Numbered from the stretch's first letter, positions 48,015-58,010 are shown. The stretch: DNA of 64,000 bases from an uncultured bacterium (GCA_947643715.1 CANRXB010000002.1:40489-104488), one strand, 5' to 3'. The notes: generated by a model from the sequence alone, not told the origin. Numbers and translations: made by a program.

Positions 48015-49043
48015 TCACCGCTGGATGCGCCCGGAGCCGTCGCCGCCGGCCAGCTTCTCCACCTCGGCCACGGTGACCATGTTGTAGTCGCCCTCAATGG
48101 AGTGCTTCAGGGCGGAGGCCGCCACCGCGAACTCCACCGCCGCCTGGGTGGACTTGCCGGTGAGCAGGGAGTAGATCAGCCCGCCGCCGAAGCTGTCGCC
48201 GCCGCCCACGCGGTCGATGATGTGCAGCTCGTACTTCTTGGAGAAGCAGTACTCGTTGGAGGCCACGTCGAACAGCATGGCGCTCCAGCCGTTGTCGAAA
48301 GCGGAGTGGGACTCACGCAGGGTGATGGCCACCTTCTCGAAGCCGAACTTGTCGGCGAGCTGCTTGGCCACGGACTTATAGCCCTCCCGGTTGATCTCAC
48401 CGGCATAGATGTCGGTGGCCTCGGCTTCGATGCCGAACACGTCTTTCGCGTCCTCCTCGTTGGAGATGCACACGTCCACGTACTGGCACAGGTCGGTCAT
48501 AGCGGCGCGGGCCTGATCGCGGGTCCACAGCTTGCCGCGATAGTTCAGATCGCAGGAGATCTTGATCCCCTTGGCCTTAGCGGCCTTGCACGCTTCCTTG
48601 CAGATCTCCACCACGTTGGGCCCCAGGGCCGGAGTGATGCCGGTGAAATGGAACCAATCCACGCCCTCGAAGATGGCGTCCCAGTCGAAGTCGGCGGTGG
48701 ACGCCTCCTGGATGGCGGAATGGGCCCGGTCGTAGATGCACACGCTGCCCCGCTGGGAAGCGCCCTTCTCGTTGAAGTAGATGCCCACGCGGTCGCCGCC
48801 CCGGACGATCTTGGAGGTGTCCACGCCATAGCGGCGCAGGGAGTTCACCGCCGCCTGGCCGATGGCATGGGCGGGCAGCTTGGTGACGAAGCCGGCGTCC
48901 AGGCCGTAGTTGGCCAGGGAGACGGCCACGTTGGCCTCGCCGCCGCCGAAGGTGAACTCCAGGTGGTCGGCTTGGACGAAACGCTCGTAGTTATAGGGCT
49001 GGAGGCGGATCATGAGCTCGCCGAACGTTACCACTTTAGACAT
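48015..49043 (-). CDS. kdgK: PfkB-family sugar kinase, KDG kinase-like (paralogue 2)
   Basis: VVTFGELMIRLQPYNYERFVQ...GGGEANVAVSLANYG...IDRVGGGDSFGGGLIYSLL. Confidence 0.88.
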   Translation of the reverse strand: MSKVVTFGELMIRLQPYNYERFVQADHLEFTFGGGEANVAVSLANYGLDAGFVTKLPAHAIGQAAVNSLRRYGVDTSKIVRGGDRVGIYFNEKGASQRGSVCIYDRAHSAIQEASTADFDWDAIFEGVDWFHFTGITPALGPNVVEICKEACKAAKAKGIKISCDLNYRGKLWTRDQARAAMTDLCQYVDVCISNEEDAKDVFGIEAEATDIYAGEINREGYKSVAKQLADKFGFEKVAITLRESHSAFDNGWSAMLFDVASNEYCFSKKYELHIIDRVGGGDSFGGGLIYSLLTGKSTQAAVEFAVAASALKHSIEGDYNMVTVAEVEKLAGGDGSGRIQR

Positions 49044-49056
49044 TTTTCGTTCCTCC

Positions 49057-50019
49057 TTATTTCTGCACGAGATGGATGGCGAAGCCGGACAGCTCCTGCT
49101 TGAGATAGATCGCTTTGGTCTTGCCCTTGGCGTCGGTGACCCGGCTGGACTCGTCGAACTCCACGCCCTGGCGGCCCAGGTGGTAGACGGCCCGGTCCAC
49201 GCTGTTGGCGGCGATGGCGATGTGTCCATGCGCGCCCCTGCCGGGCTTCTTCATGCACTCCACGGCCTTGCCCGCGAAGTCGGAAGAGTTGCCGGCCTTG
49301 TACTCGAAGCCGAAGATGGCGCACAGGGCCTTGGCGGTCTGCTCCGCCTCCCCCGCGTCCCCGCAGTTGATGCCCACATGGGCCAGGGTCAGGCCCAGCA
49401 TGGTCTTGACCGCTTCTTTGCAGATGGCGGTGATCTCATCCCACTTCTCACCGTCGATGAGTTCCTTCTTCACCATCCAGGTGCCGCCGCAGGCCACGAT
49501 CTGGTCGAAGGACAGGTAGTCCATCATGTTCTTGGTGGTCACGCCGCCGGTGGGCATCCAGCGCAGGTTCTTATAAGGACCGGCCAGCGCCTTGATCTTC
49601 GCGATGCCGCCGTTCTGCTCGGCGGGGAAGAACTTCACCACCTCCAGGCCCAGGGCCATGGCCTGCTCCATCTCGCCGCCGGTGGCGGTGCCGGGGAGCA
49701 TCAGCGCGCCTTTGGAGATGCCATACTTCACCATCTCCGGGTTGAAGCCCGGGCTGACGATGAACTGGGAGCCGGCGTCCAGCGCCCGGTCGAGCTGCTC
49801 CGGGGTGAGGACGGTGCCTGCGCCCACCAGCATCTCCGGGACCTCCTGGGCGATGGCCCGGATAGCCTCCTCGGCCGCGGCGGTGCGGAACGTGACCTCA
49901 GCGGCAGGCAAGCCGCCGGCCACCAGCGCTTTTGCCAGGGGGACCGCTTTTGCGGCGTCCTCGATGGCGATGACCGGGATGATGCCGATCTCATAGACTG
50001 TTTGAAGCGTTTTGTTCAT
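49057..50019 (-). CDS. KDPG aldolase fused to a C-terminal VOC/glyoxalase-like domain
   Basis: IIPVIAIEDAAKAVPLAKALVAGGLPAAEVTFRT...GAGTVLTPEQLDRALDAGSQFIVSPG then LTLAHVGINCGDAGEAEQTAKALCAIFGFEYKAGN...GHIAIAANSVDRAVYHL. Confidence 0.85.
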   Translation of the reverse strand: MNKTLQTVYEIGIIPVIAIEDAAKAVPLAKALVAGGLPAAEVTFRTAAAEEAIRAIAQEVPEMLVGAGTVLTPEQLDRALDAGSQFIVSPGFNPEMVKYGISKGALMLPGTATGGEMEQAMALGLEVVKFFPAEQNGGIAKIKALAGPYKNLRWMPTGGVTTKNMMDYLSFDQIVACGGTWMVKKELIDGEKWDEITAICKEAVKTMLGLTLAHVGINCGDAGEAEQTAKALCAIFGFEYKAGNSSDFAGKAVECMKKPGRGAHGHIAIAANSVDRAVYHLGRQGVEFDESSRVTDAKGKTKAIYLKQELSGFAIHLVQK

Positions 50020-50124
50020 ACCTGCATCCCTCCATATCGTTTTGTGTGGGGTCTCGGGCCGCGGACAGATCGTGCTCGGGACATCCTTCCGATCGAACTC
50101 TTTGTCCTATGTCCCATTATACAA

Positions 50125-50136
50125 CTTGTATACTAG
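50125..50136. promoter_or_regulatory. Operator-like dyad CTTGTATACTAG
   Basis: Fits CTNGTRTACNAG together with the second site at 50218. Confidence 0.55.
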
Positions 50137-50215
50137 AATTCAATTGGAAATATCGTAAAAGTTGTCCCGCGAATTTTGTGCAGTATCCCATATCCTTCCC
50201 ATATTTCCTCCCTTT

Positions 50216-50231
50216 CACTAGTGTACTAGTG
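50216..50231. promoter_or_regulatory. Operator-like dyad CACTAGTGTACTAGTG
   Basis: Perfect 6-bp arms CACTAG/CTAGTG, upstream of the gntR gene. Confidence 0.55.
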
Positions 50232-50285
50232 GACAAAAATGAAAAAGTATGATACATTATCCGCAAACGACAGGAGGCGGGCGAG

Positions 50286-50960
50286 ATGAGACTATTGGAG
50301 CGGCTCCCCCGAGAGAGCGGCGGGGAATACGCCCTGCGCACCATAAAGGAGAACATCATCAATCTGGAGCTGCCTCCCGGCAGCCAGATCAGCGAGAACG
50401 AGCTGGCCGCCGAGATGGGCCTGTCACGCACACCGGTGCGGGAGGCGCTCATCGAGCTGTCGAAGGTGAAGATCGTGGACGTACAGCCCCAGAAAAAGAG
50501 TTCCATCCCCCTCATCGATTATGACATGGTGGAGGAATCCCGCTTCATGCGGGACCTTTTGGAATGTGCCGTGGTGGAATTGGACTGCGAGATGGCGGGT
50601 CCCGCCGATCTGGAGCGGCTGGACGAGAACGTCCGGCTCCAAAGCCTGTATATGGACGATTTCTACTCCGGCCGGCTCATGACGCTGGACGACCAGTTCC
50701 ACGAGCTGCTGTTCGACATCGCGAAAAAGTCCCAGATCTTCGCTCTGATCCGGAACATCTCCATCCATTTCGACCGGGTGCGCACCTTGGCGCTGTCGTC
50801 GGTGAAGAATACCAAGATCGTCCAGGACCATGCGGACATCGTGGACGCCATCCGGCGAAAGGACCCGAAAGCCGCCCGGGCCCTGATGGAGACCCACCTC
50901 GACCGATACGACATCGACGCCGCCGCCCTTCGGACGGCCTATCCTCAATACTTCCGGTGA
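50286..50960 (+). CDS. GntR-family regulator (FadR/FCD type)
   Basis: IINLELPPGSQISENELAAEMGLSRTPVREALIELSKVKIV then FCD-like helical domain; divergent from the uronate genes. Confidence 0.9.
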   Translation: MRLLERLPRESGGEYALRTIKENIINLELPPGSQISENELAAEMGLSRTPVREALIELSKVKIVDVQPQKKSSIPLIDYDMVEESRFMRDLLECAVVELDCEMAGPADLERLDENVRLQSLYMDDFYSGRLMTLDDQFHELLFDIAKKSQIFALIRNISIHFDRVRTLALSSVKNTKIVQDHADIVDAIRRKDPKAARALMETHLDRYDIDAAALRTAYPQYFR

Positions 50961-50984
50961 TCCGAGCTTTCCTGTCCTAAAAAA

Positions 50985-51014
50985 GCCCCCAGGTCCAGAT
51001 GGACCTGGGGGCTT
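50985..51014. terminator. Bidirectional terminator
   Basis: AGCCCCCAGGTCCA ga TGGACCTGGGGGCT. Confidence 0.75.
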
Positions 51015-51036
51015 TCCACATTTTTCGATCGATCTC

Positions 51037-52299
51037 TCAGGGTCCGCCCAAAACGTAGCCCTGACGGATCCCGGTCACCGCCAGCATCCCTTCACTGGCG
51101 TGCAGCATCTTGTCCTGGCAATACAGGTACTGCACGTCTTTGTCCTCCAATCCGGCCAACGATCCTTCGTCGATGGCCTCGGCGATGAACACAGGCGCCG
51201 CCGCCATGGCCATCTCAGCGCAACTTAGGCTGTCCGAACAGCAGACCATGGATGCCACCGCGTTCTTGCACAGTCCGTCCCGCGGGTCCAGATACGATGT
51301 CCGCACTTCGCCGTCCCTGAGTTGGTAGGACCGCTGCCCATCGCTCACATCCACGGGGAACGCCCGGAAGCTGATCAGGCTCATGGGGCCCTGGTACTCC
51401 ACCGTCCCCACCTGGACGGGCTGGCCCGCCGACCGTTCGTAGTCATACAGGTTCAGGGAATAACCCAGCGTCCTGTCGTCCAGGCAGCGGGAGAACCCAT
51501 CGTAGCTGGTGATGCAGCCATGGGTGAAGCCCTCCTCCATCATGGTCTGCGCCAGATAGTCCACGATGAACGCGTTCTTCATCCAACCGAAGTCCAGGAA
51601 GCGGTCGATCCCTTCCCTTTGGGCGTAGTCCAGATACTCCTCCGACACCCGCAGGCAGATCCGGCTGTCCTCCAGCACCTCCACCTCCACGTGTCGGGGG
51701 TCCATGGCATAAGCTGCCGCTTCGGCGTACTCCTGACGCACCTCTTCGCTGAGATATGGGTCGAAATCCGTCAATTGTGCATCGTCCGTGCAGTAGAACA
51801 GATCGCCGTACCGCGCATACACAGGGCCCAGATACACGGTCCGATCGCCGTGCTCCTGGACGGCGGCGAATGCCCGCCAGAGCACGCGGTCCACCTCCAG
51901 GATCTCGTTGGGACGGCGGGAGATCTCCCGCAGGTTCACCATGCCCTCGAAGCTCTCGTTGGTGTGGAAGAGTTGGAACGCTTTCCGGCATACCTCGGTG
52001 TATTTGGCGCTCAGGGCCCGATCCTCCGCCCCAGCGGACCGGCCGTCCGCACCCAGTTCATAGAGGAACACGAACTCCTCCGCACAGGTGGGCCCGCCCG
52101 CAGCGCTGGCCTGGATGGCTTTCCAGCCCGCCTCCGGGGCCAGCAGGCGCAGCAGGGCATACGCCAGCGCCCCCGCACCCAACAGCAGGAGCAGGCCGGC
52201 GGCTATCAGCCGGTATGTGGGCGCATCCTCCGAGAGCTGGATCTTCTGCACCGGCTTTGGATGGGGCAGATCCCTGCTGCTCCTCGCTGTACGCCCCAA
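51037..52299 (-). CDS. Membrane-anchored protein resembling a divergent ApbE (FAD:protein FMN transferase)
   Basis: One N-terminal TM; LDFGWMKNAFIVDYLAQTMMEEGFTHGCI aligns by eye with ApbE iaKGyavDraaelLkeaGv; YLDPRDGLCKNAVASMVCCSDSLSCAEMAMAAAPVF with the HiiDPrtG...ds..aDalaTal block; TTG start just after the upstream stop is assumed. Confidence 0.5.
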   Translation of the reverse strand: MGRTARSSRDLPHPKPVQKIQLSEDAPTYRLIAAGLLLLLGAGALAYALLRLLAPEAGWKAIQASAAGGPTCAEEFVFLYELGADGRSAGAEDRALSAKYTEVCRKAFQLFHTNESFEGMVNLREISRRPNEILEVDRVLWRAFAAVQEHGDRTVYLGPVYARYGDLFYCTDDAQLTDFDPYLSEEVRQEYAEAAAYAMDPRHVEVEVLEDSRICLRVSEEYLDYAQREGIDRFLDFGWMKNAFIVDYLAQTMMEEGFTHGCITSYDGFSRCLDDRTLGYSLNLYDYERSAGQPVQVGTVEYQGPMSLISFRAFPVDVSDGQRSYQLRDGEVRTSYLDPRDGLCKNAVASMVCCSDSLSCAEMAMAAAPVFIAEAIDEGSLAGLEDKDVQYLYCQDKMLHASEGMLAVTGIRQGYVLGGP

Positions 52300-52301
52300 G
52301 G

Positions 52302-53609
52302 TCAGATCACCGCCAGCACGATGAGCAGCAGGAAGATGGCCAGGATCGCGGCCAGGAAGATCCCCCCGGCTATCGCGCCCTTCATACACGCTTTGGCATT
52401 GCGGCTATGGTGGAAGTGGTCGAACACCACCATGGCGATGACGCCCAGCAGGGGCAGCAGGAAGGAGAGCACCTTATACCAGATGCTTCCCGTGTCGTGG
52501 GCGGGATGGACGAGGAACTCCTCCTCGCGCGCGCTGGCCCCAGCGGCTTCCTCGGCCCGCGCCTCCACCGGGGCGTTCGGGTCCCGGATGGTGATGGGCT
52601 TCACCGGGACGTTCCGCTCCCGGATCGCCTTGTACTCCTCGATCTCCTTCTTGTTGCCGTAGACATAATGCCCATGACCGATGCACACGAACTCCGGCTT
52701 GTCCTGCTCGTAGTCGTGGACCGAGGGGTCGTAGGTGAACAGCACCTTGTTCTTCTCCAGCTCCGGATCCGGGATGGGGATCGCGGAGATGAGGGAGTGG
52801 GTATAGGGGTGCAGGGGGTAATTGAACAGCTCCTCCGCCTCGGCCACCTCCACGATGCGTCCCTTGTAGATGACGCCGATACGGTCGGAGATGAAGCGGA
52901 CCACAGACAGGTCGTGGGCGATGAACAGATAGGTGAGTCCCTTCTCTGCCTGGAACTTCTTCATCAGGTTGAGCACCTGGGCGCGGATGGACACGTCCAA
53001 AGCGGAGATGGGCTCGTCCGCCACCACCAGCTCCGGCTCCATGACCATGGCCCGGGCGATGCCGATGCGCTGGCGTTGTCCGCCGGAGAACTCATGGGGA
53101 TAGCGGGTGAGGTGCTCCGGGAGCAGTCCCACTTCCTCGATCATAGTCTCTACCTTTTTCACGCGGTCGGCCTCGTTCTCGAACAGGTGGAAATTGTAGA
53201 GGCCCTCAGAGATGATGTAATCCACCGTGGCGCGTTCGTTCAGCGACACCGCCGGGTCCTGGAACACCATCTGGATGTTGCGGATGACCGCCCGGTCCAG
53301 CGACCGGGGGATCTTACCGGAGATGCGCACGCCCTTGTACTGGATCTCACCGGCGGCCAGGGGATTGACCCGGATGACCGCCCGTCCCACAGTGGTCTTG
53401 CCCGAGCCGGACTCGCCCACCAGGGAGAAGGTCTCCCCTTTGTAGATATCGAAGGAAGCGTCCTGGACGGCGCGCACCGCATCCTCTCCCTTGCCGAACG
53501 TGATGTCCACGTTCTTCAGCGACAACAGTATCTCTCTGCCGTTCTCGTCCAACGGGCCATGCTCCGGCAGACTGGTGGCCCGGACCTCATTTGCTTTCTC
53601 TCGACTCAC
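52302..53609 (-). CDS. oppF: Oligopeptide ABC transporter ATPase (OppF-like) with C-terminal membrane tail
   Basis: [41 protein letters not shown]-terminal hydrophobic helices [20 protein letters not shown] and [21 protein letters not shown]. Confidence 0.9.
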   Translation of the reverse strand: MSREKANEVRATSLPEHGPLDENGREILLSLKNVDITFGKGEDAVRAVQDASFDIYKGETFSLVGESGSGKTTVGRAVIRVNPLAAGEIQYKGVRISGKIPRSLDRAVIRNIQMVFQDPAVSLNERATVDYIISEGLYNFHLFENEADRVKKVETMIEEVGLLPEHLTRYPHEFSGGQRQRIGIARAMVMEPELVVADEPISALDVSIRAQVLNLMKKFQAEKGLTYLFIAHDLSVVRFISDRIGVIYKGRIVEVAEAEELFNYPLHPYTHSLISAIPIPDPELEKNKVLFTYDPSVHDYEQDKPEFVCIGHGHYVYGNKKEIEEYKAIRERNVPVKPITIRDPNAPVEARAEEAAGASAREEEFLVHPAHDTGSIWYKVLSFLLPLLGVIAMVVFDHFHHSRNAKACMKGAIAGGIFLAAILAIFLLLIVLAVI

Positions 53610-53622
53610 GATCCGACCCTCC

Positions 53623-55380
53623 TCAAATGTTGAATGCTGCCATCAGCTTCTCGTGGATGTTCTCGATGCCCTCCGGCTTACTGATCTTGGGCGCACGGGG
53701 ATCCAGCAGCCAGGTCTTGGCGAAATGGGTCTCGCTGACCTGGAACATGGGCGGCTCCTTGAGCGTGTCGATCTGGAGGCAATAGGGGTTGCGCGGGGCG
53801 AACGCGTCGCCCACGATGGTGTTGTACAGGGAGGGCGGGGTGCCGGTGATGGAATACAGCTTGGTGTTCTTCTGAGCGAGCTGGGGCAGAGAGGACAGCA
53901 GCGCCCAGGTGTAGGGGTGCCGCGGATCGTAGAACACCTCTTTCACGGTGCCCAGCTCGATGATCTGTCCAGCGTACAGCACCGCCACCCGGTCTGCCAC
54001 GTTCGCCACCACGCCCAGATCGTGGGTGATGAACACGATGGTGTAATCGAAATCCTTTTGCAGATCCTTGATGAGCTGCAGGATCTGGGCCTGGATGGTC
54101 ACGTCCAACGCGGTGGTGGGCTCGTCGCAGATCAGGATCTTGGGCTGGCAGGACAGGGCGATGGCGATGACGATGCGCTGCCTCATGCCGCCGGAATATT
54201 GGAAGGGATAATCGTCGAAGCGGGCGGCGGCGTTGGGGATGCCCACCTTGTGCATCAGCTCCAGCGCCCGGCGGCGGGCCTCCACCTCGGTGCACTGCTG
54301 GTGCTTGAGGATGATGGAGGTGATCTGTTTGCCGATGGTGATGATCGGGTTCAGAGACGTCATGGGATCCTGGAACACGGTGGCGATCCGGCGGCCCCGG
54401 ATCTGGCTCCAGTCCTTGGAATACTTCACGTTGGCCAGGTTCAAGATGCAGGTGCCGTGGAGCTGCTCCGCCGTCTCGTCCAAGTAGCGCACGCGGAAGG
54501 TCACGTTGTCGAACACGGCGTTGCGCTGTCCCTCGTCGGACAGATCCACCCCCAGCTCCATGGCCTTCTTCAAGGCGGACAGCAGCCGCAAGGTGAACTG
54601 CACCCGTTTCTTCAGGCCGTAGCGCCCCACGGAGAGATAGATCTCTTTGGCCAGAATCTCATTGCGCGCGGCGGTCTGCGCCGAGATCTCGCCTGCGATC
54701 TCCCGCTTGTACTGCGCCTGGAGCTTGGCCGACCTCTCCTGATACTGTTTCTGGTATCCCGCGTCGGTGTCCACGGCGTGCTTCTTCTCTCTGACGAGCT
54801 GCTCGCTGCGCTTCTTCAGCTCCTTGATCTTGGCGTCATACGCCTTGATGGTCTGGCTGACCTCCCGGATCCTATCCTTCTCCTTGGCCGGATCCAGGGT
54901 CTGCTTCAGGTTATAGGCGTCGGTGCGCTCATGCTGGAGCTGCCGCAGCTCCTCGTCCTGTTCCTCCTGCTCTTCTCCGCTCAGGCCGCTGCGCTCCTTC
55001 TTCTCCCGCTCCAGCTCCAGAATCTGGCGGTAAGTGGCGGCTCCCAGCTCCAGGTGGGAGTATTCGTCCAGCTTCTTCCGGGCGTGCCCCATCAGGGACT
55101 TGGCCAAGGCGTCGATTTTGACCACAGTGTCCGACAGCTCCTCGTCGTTGAAGATGATGGAGCCGTTGCCGATATAGCCGTTGGAGTCCAGCATACCCGC
55201 GAAGGTCTTGGTGAACACCGACTTCCCTGAGCCGGACTCCCCCACGATGGCGATAGATTCCTTCTCATAGATGTCCAGGGAGATCCCCCGGATGGCGGTG
55301 AGCGTCCTGCCGCGGACGCGGAACTTCACGTCCAGGTCCTTGATGGACAGCAAAACTTTCTTCTCTTCCATAGCTGCCAC
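53623..55380 (-). CDS. oppD: Oligopeptide ABC transporter ATPase (OppD-like) with ~240-aa coiled-coil insertion
   Basis: [16 protein letters not shown] ... long charged helical insert ... [43 protein letters not shown]. Confidence 0.9.
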   Translation of the reverse strand: MAAMEEKKVLLSIKDLDVKFRVRGRTLTAIRGISLDIYEKESIAIVGESGSGKSVFTKTFAGMLDSNGYIGNGSIIFNDEELSDTVVKIDALAKSLMGHARKKLDEYSHLELGAATYRQILELEREKKERSGLSGEEQEEQDEELRQLQHERTDAYNLKQTLDPAKEKDRIREVSQTIKAYDAKIKELKKRSEQLVREKKHAVDTDAGYQKQYQERSAKLQAQYKREIAGEISAQTAARNEILAKEIYLSVGRYGLKKRVQFTLRLLSALKKAMELGVDLSDEGQRNAVFDNVTFRVRYLDETAEQLHGTCILNLANVKYSKDWSQIRGRRIATVFQDPMTSLNPIITIGKQITSIILKHQQCTEVEARRRALELMHKVGIPNAAARFDDYPFQYSGGMRQRIVIAIALSCQPKILICDEPTTALDVTIQAQILQLIKDLQKDFDYTIVFITHDLGVVANVADRVAVLYAGQIIELGTVKEVFYDPRHPYTWALLSSLPQLAQKNTKLYSITGTPPSLYNTIVGDAFAPRNPYCLQIDTLKEPPMFQVSETHFAKTWLLDPRAPKISKPEGIENIHEKLMAAFNI

Positions 55381-55383
55381 CCC

Positions 55384-56361
55384 TTACATATGCGTCCTAG
55401 GATCGGAGGCGTCGCCCAGGTTCTGGCCGATCACGTACAGCACCACCGTGATGATGGAGGCGATCGCCACCGGGCTCCAGAACTCGAACTGCCAGCCGGG
55501 CGTGACCATGGCGCTCTCCGCCTCGAAGATCAGCCGGCCCAGGGACATGTCCGTCAGGCCCATACCGATATAGGCCAGGAACACCTCATAGGAGATATAG
55601 GAGGGGATCTCGGTGGCCAGCAAGGTGACGATGACCGACGTCATGAAAGGCAGGATGTTCTTCATGGCGATCTTGATCGTGGACGTGCCCAAGCACCGGG
55701 AGGCCAGGTTATATTCCCGGTCCCGGATGATGACCACCTGTGTGCGGATGAAGTAGGCGATGCCCAGCCAGCCTGTGATCGTCAGCGCCAGCACCATGGT
55801 CCAGAAGCTGGCGGTGAACAGCATCACCATCACGGAGATGAACAGGATATAGGGCACGTTGCCGATGATGTTGTAGACCTCCATCATGAAGATGTCCACC
55901 TTTTTGGAGAAGCCCCAGATGGCGCCTACCACCACGCCCACCGTCATGTTGATGGCGGCGCAGATGAAGGCCAGGGAGATGGAGATCTGCGCGCCGGTCC
56001 AGATGGCGTCGAAGGTGGACTGTCCCGCGCCGCCGGTGCCCAGGATCCAGTGGATGTTCAGGCCGAACATCTCCACCGCTTCCATGGGCGACTTGTGCCT
56101 GGCATTGGGGTTGAGGACCTGGCCGAAACGGTCGTACTCCGTGACCATGGGGTAGATATACGCGAAAGCGATGAGGATCACCAGCACGCCCAGGATGACG
56201 ATGTTCAGCTTCTTGCGGAAGAACACCCGGAACACCGACTGCCAATAGGAATACCGCGGTGCGGTGATCTTTTCCGACTCCAGGTCGCTGTGGTCGTGGA
56301 AGGAGAACAGTTCCTCCTCCGACATGCCCAAATTCTTCAGATCTTGATCCATAGCTCTCAC
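55384..56361 (-). CDS. oppC: Oligopeptide ABC transporter permease (OppC-like)
   Basis: ILGTGGAGQSTFDAIWTGAQISISLAF...EYNLASRCLGTSTIKIAMKNILPF. Confidence 0.9.
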   Translation of the reverse strand: MRAMDQDLKNLGMSEEELFSFHDHSDLESEKITAPRYSYWQSVFRVFFRKKLNIVILGVLVILIAFAYIYPMVTEYDRFGQVLNPNARHKSPMEAVEMFGLNIHWILGTGGAGQSTFDAIWTGAQISISLAFICAAINMTVGVVVGAIWGFSKKVDIFMMEVYNIIGNVPYILFISVMVMLFTASFWTMVLALTITGWLGIAYFIRTQVVIIRDREYNLASRCLGTSTIKIAMKNILPFMTSVIVTLLATEIPSYISYEVFLAYIGMGLTDMSLGRLIFEAESAMVTPGWQFEFWSPVAIASIITVVLYVIGQNLGDASDPRTHM

Positions 56362-57926
56362 CTATCTTTCGTCGAGAACGAGATTCGCGGGTCCACCGTG
56401 GCCATGAGGATATCGCCCAGGATGATGGACACCACCGACAGCACAGCATAGAACAGGGTGACGCCTACGATGACGCCGTTGTCGTATTTGTTGATCGCTT
56501 CGGTGAGCAGGTTGCCCGCGCCAGGGACCACGTATACGCGTTCGGTGATGATGGCGCCGGTCAAGGCCGACAGGATGGCGGCCGGGATGCCGTGGACGAT
56601 CGGGATGGCGGCGTTCTTCAGGATATGCTTGCTGAAGATCTCGCCCTCCGACAATCCTCCCGACCGGGCGAACTTCACATAGTCGGAGTTCATCTGATCG
56701 ATCATATACCGCCGCAGCCACTTCATCAGGTTGGCGATGGAGGGCAGCGCCAGGGAGATGATGGGCAGCACGAACATCAGCTTGCTGCCGGACTCCAGAT
56801 CGAAGCTGGTGGGCAGCCCCATCTTGCCGCCGATGGCTTTGAACAGGAAGATATAGGCCAGGGAGGGCACGGCGATGATGAACACGATATAGATGGTGCC
56901 CAATTTGTCGATGAGCTTGTCCTTCTTCCGCGCCATCAGGATGCCCAGGGGCAGGGCCAGCATATAGGCCAGGGTGGTGGCAATGATACCGATGACGAAG
57001 GAGAAGCCCACCTTGGACATGCTCCCCTTCTCCGTGAGCACATTGGTATAATCGTCCGTGAAGCGGTCGGCATTGACGGGGTTCATCTCCCGGGATCCCG
57101 CCTGATAGGTGGCGGTGTGGAGATCGTCCGCACTGTCTTCATGCAGGCCCGTGGGGAACGTGACGGGAGACAGCACGTAGGGGCCCTGGCTGGCGGTCAT
57201 GGTGGTGAACACATCGATGCCGCGGTTCACGGAGTAGGAGGTGCCCAGGTTGATCGTCGCGAAGTTCTGGTGGAGATACGGGAACGTATCGTCCACATAG
57301 AACAGGTACTTGTGGACCGTACCGTTGCCAATGATCGCCGGGGCGAACTTATCTCCGCCGTACACCGGATCGTGGAGGGTGAAGGTGAGTCCCCGCTCCC
57401 CGATGTCCTCCTGCACCCTGTGGATGTTGTCGATGGAGATCAGGCCGGTGAAATACTTCCACATGCGGTAGGCCAGCGGATGGTCCTTGTGGGCAAAAAG
57501 CTGCTGCTGGCCGCCGTTCACCAGCTTCCTGCCGTTGGTCTTGGCGTTCAGGCGCTCCACGGTGTAGCCCTGGCTCTCATAATACTGGGTGAACTTCTCG
57601 GTGTACTCCCTGACCACCTTGGAGTCCTGCTCCGGGGTCCTGGCGATGGCTGAGGCGGCGGAGCGCGTCTCCTCGTCGATCTCACCGTTCAAGGCCAGCC
57701 CAGCGAGATATTCCGCATAGGTCACGAGATCCAGGTAGCCGTATTCCTCCCACTTGGTGAAGCAGTACACCGTGCGTTGGTTGCTTGCCACCTTGGTGTA
57801 CATGCTGTCGCTGGCGAAGATCCGGTCCCGCTCCATGAGGGAGTAGATCATCACCATGACCAGCGCCACCACCACGATGATGGAGACCGCGCCATGCAGC
57901 AGCCGTTTGATCAAGTATTTTCCCAT
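56358..57926 (-). CDS. oppB: Oligopeptide ABC transporter permease (OppB-like) with large extracytoplasmic insertion
   Basis: MGKYLIKRLLHGAVSIIVVVALVMVMIYSLM ... MNSDYVKFARSGGLSEGEIFSKHILKNAAIPIVHGIPAAI; ~250 extra residues after TM1. Confidence 0.88.
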   Translation of the reverse strand: MGKYLIKRLLHGAVSIIVVVALVMVMIYSLMERDRIFASDSMYTKVASNQRTVYCFTKWEEYGYLDLVTYAEYLAGLALNGEIDEETRSAASAIARTPEQDSKVVREYTEKFTQYYESQGYTVERLNAKTNGRKLVNGGQQQLFAHKDHPLAYRMWKYFTGLISIDNIHRVQEDIGERGLTFTLHDPVYGGDKFAPAIIGNGTVHKYLFYVDDTFPYLHQNFATINLGTSYSVNRGIDVFTTMTASQGPYVLSPVTFPTGLHEDSADDLHTATYQAGSREMNPVNADRFTDDYTNVLTEKGSMSKVGFSFVIGIIATTLAYMLALPLGILMARKKDKLIDKLGTIYIVFIIAVPSLAYIFLFKAIGGKMGLPTSFDLESGSKLMFVLPIISLALPSIANLMKWLRRYMIDQMNSDYVKFARSGGLSEGEIFSKHILKNAAIPIVHGIPAAILSALTGAIITERVYVVPGAGNLLTEAINKYDNGVIVGVTLFYAVLSVVSIILGDILMATVDPRISFSTKDR

Positions 57927-58010
57927 AATCCTTCACGCACCTAACGTTTCGTCCCCGTCCCGCTTGGGGGAGGTATCGTTTTGTCTGGATGATACAAAAG
58001 GTCCTGATAT

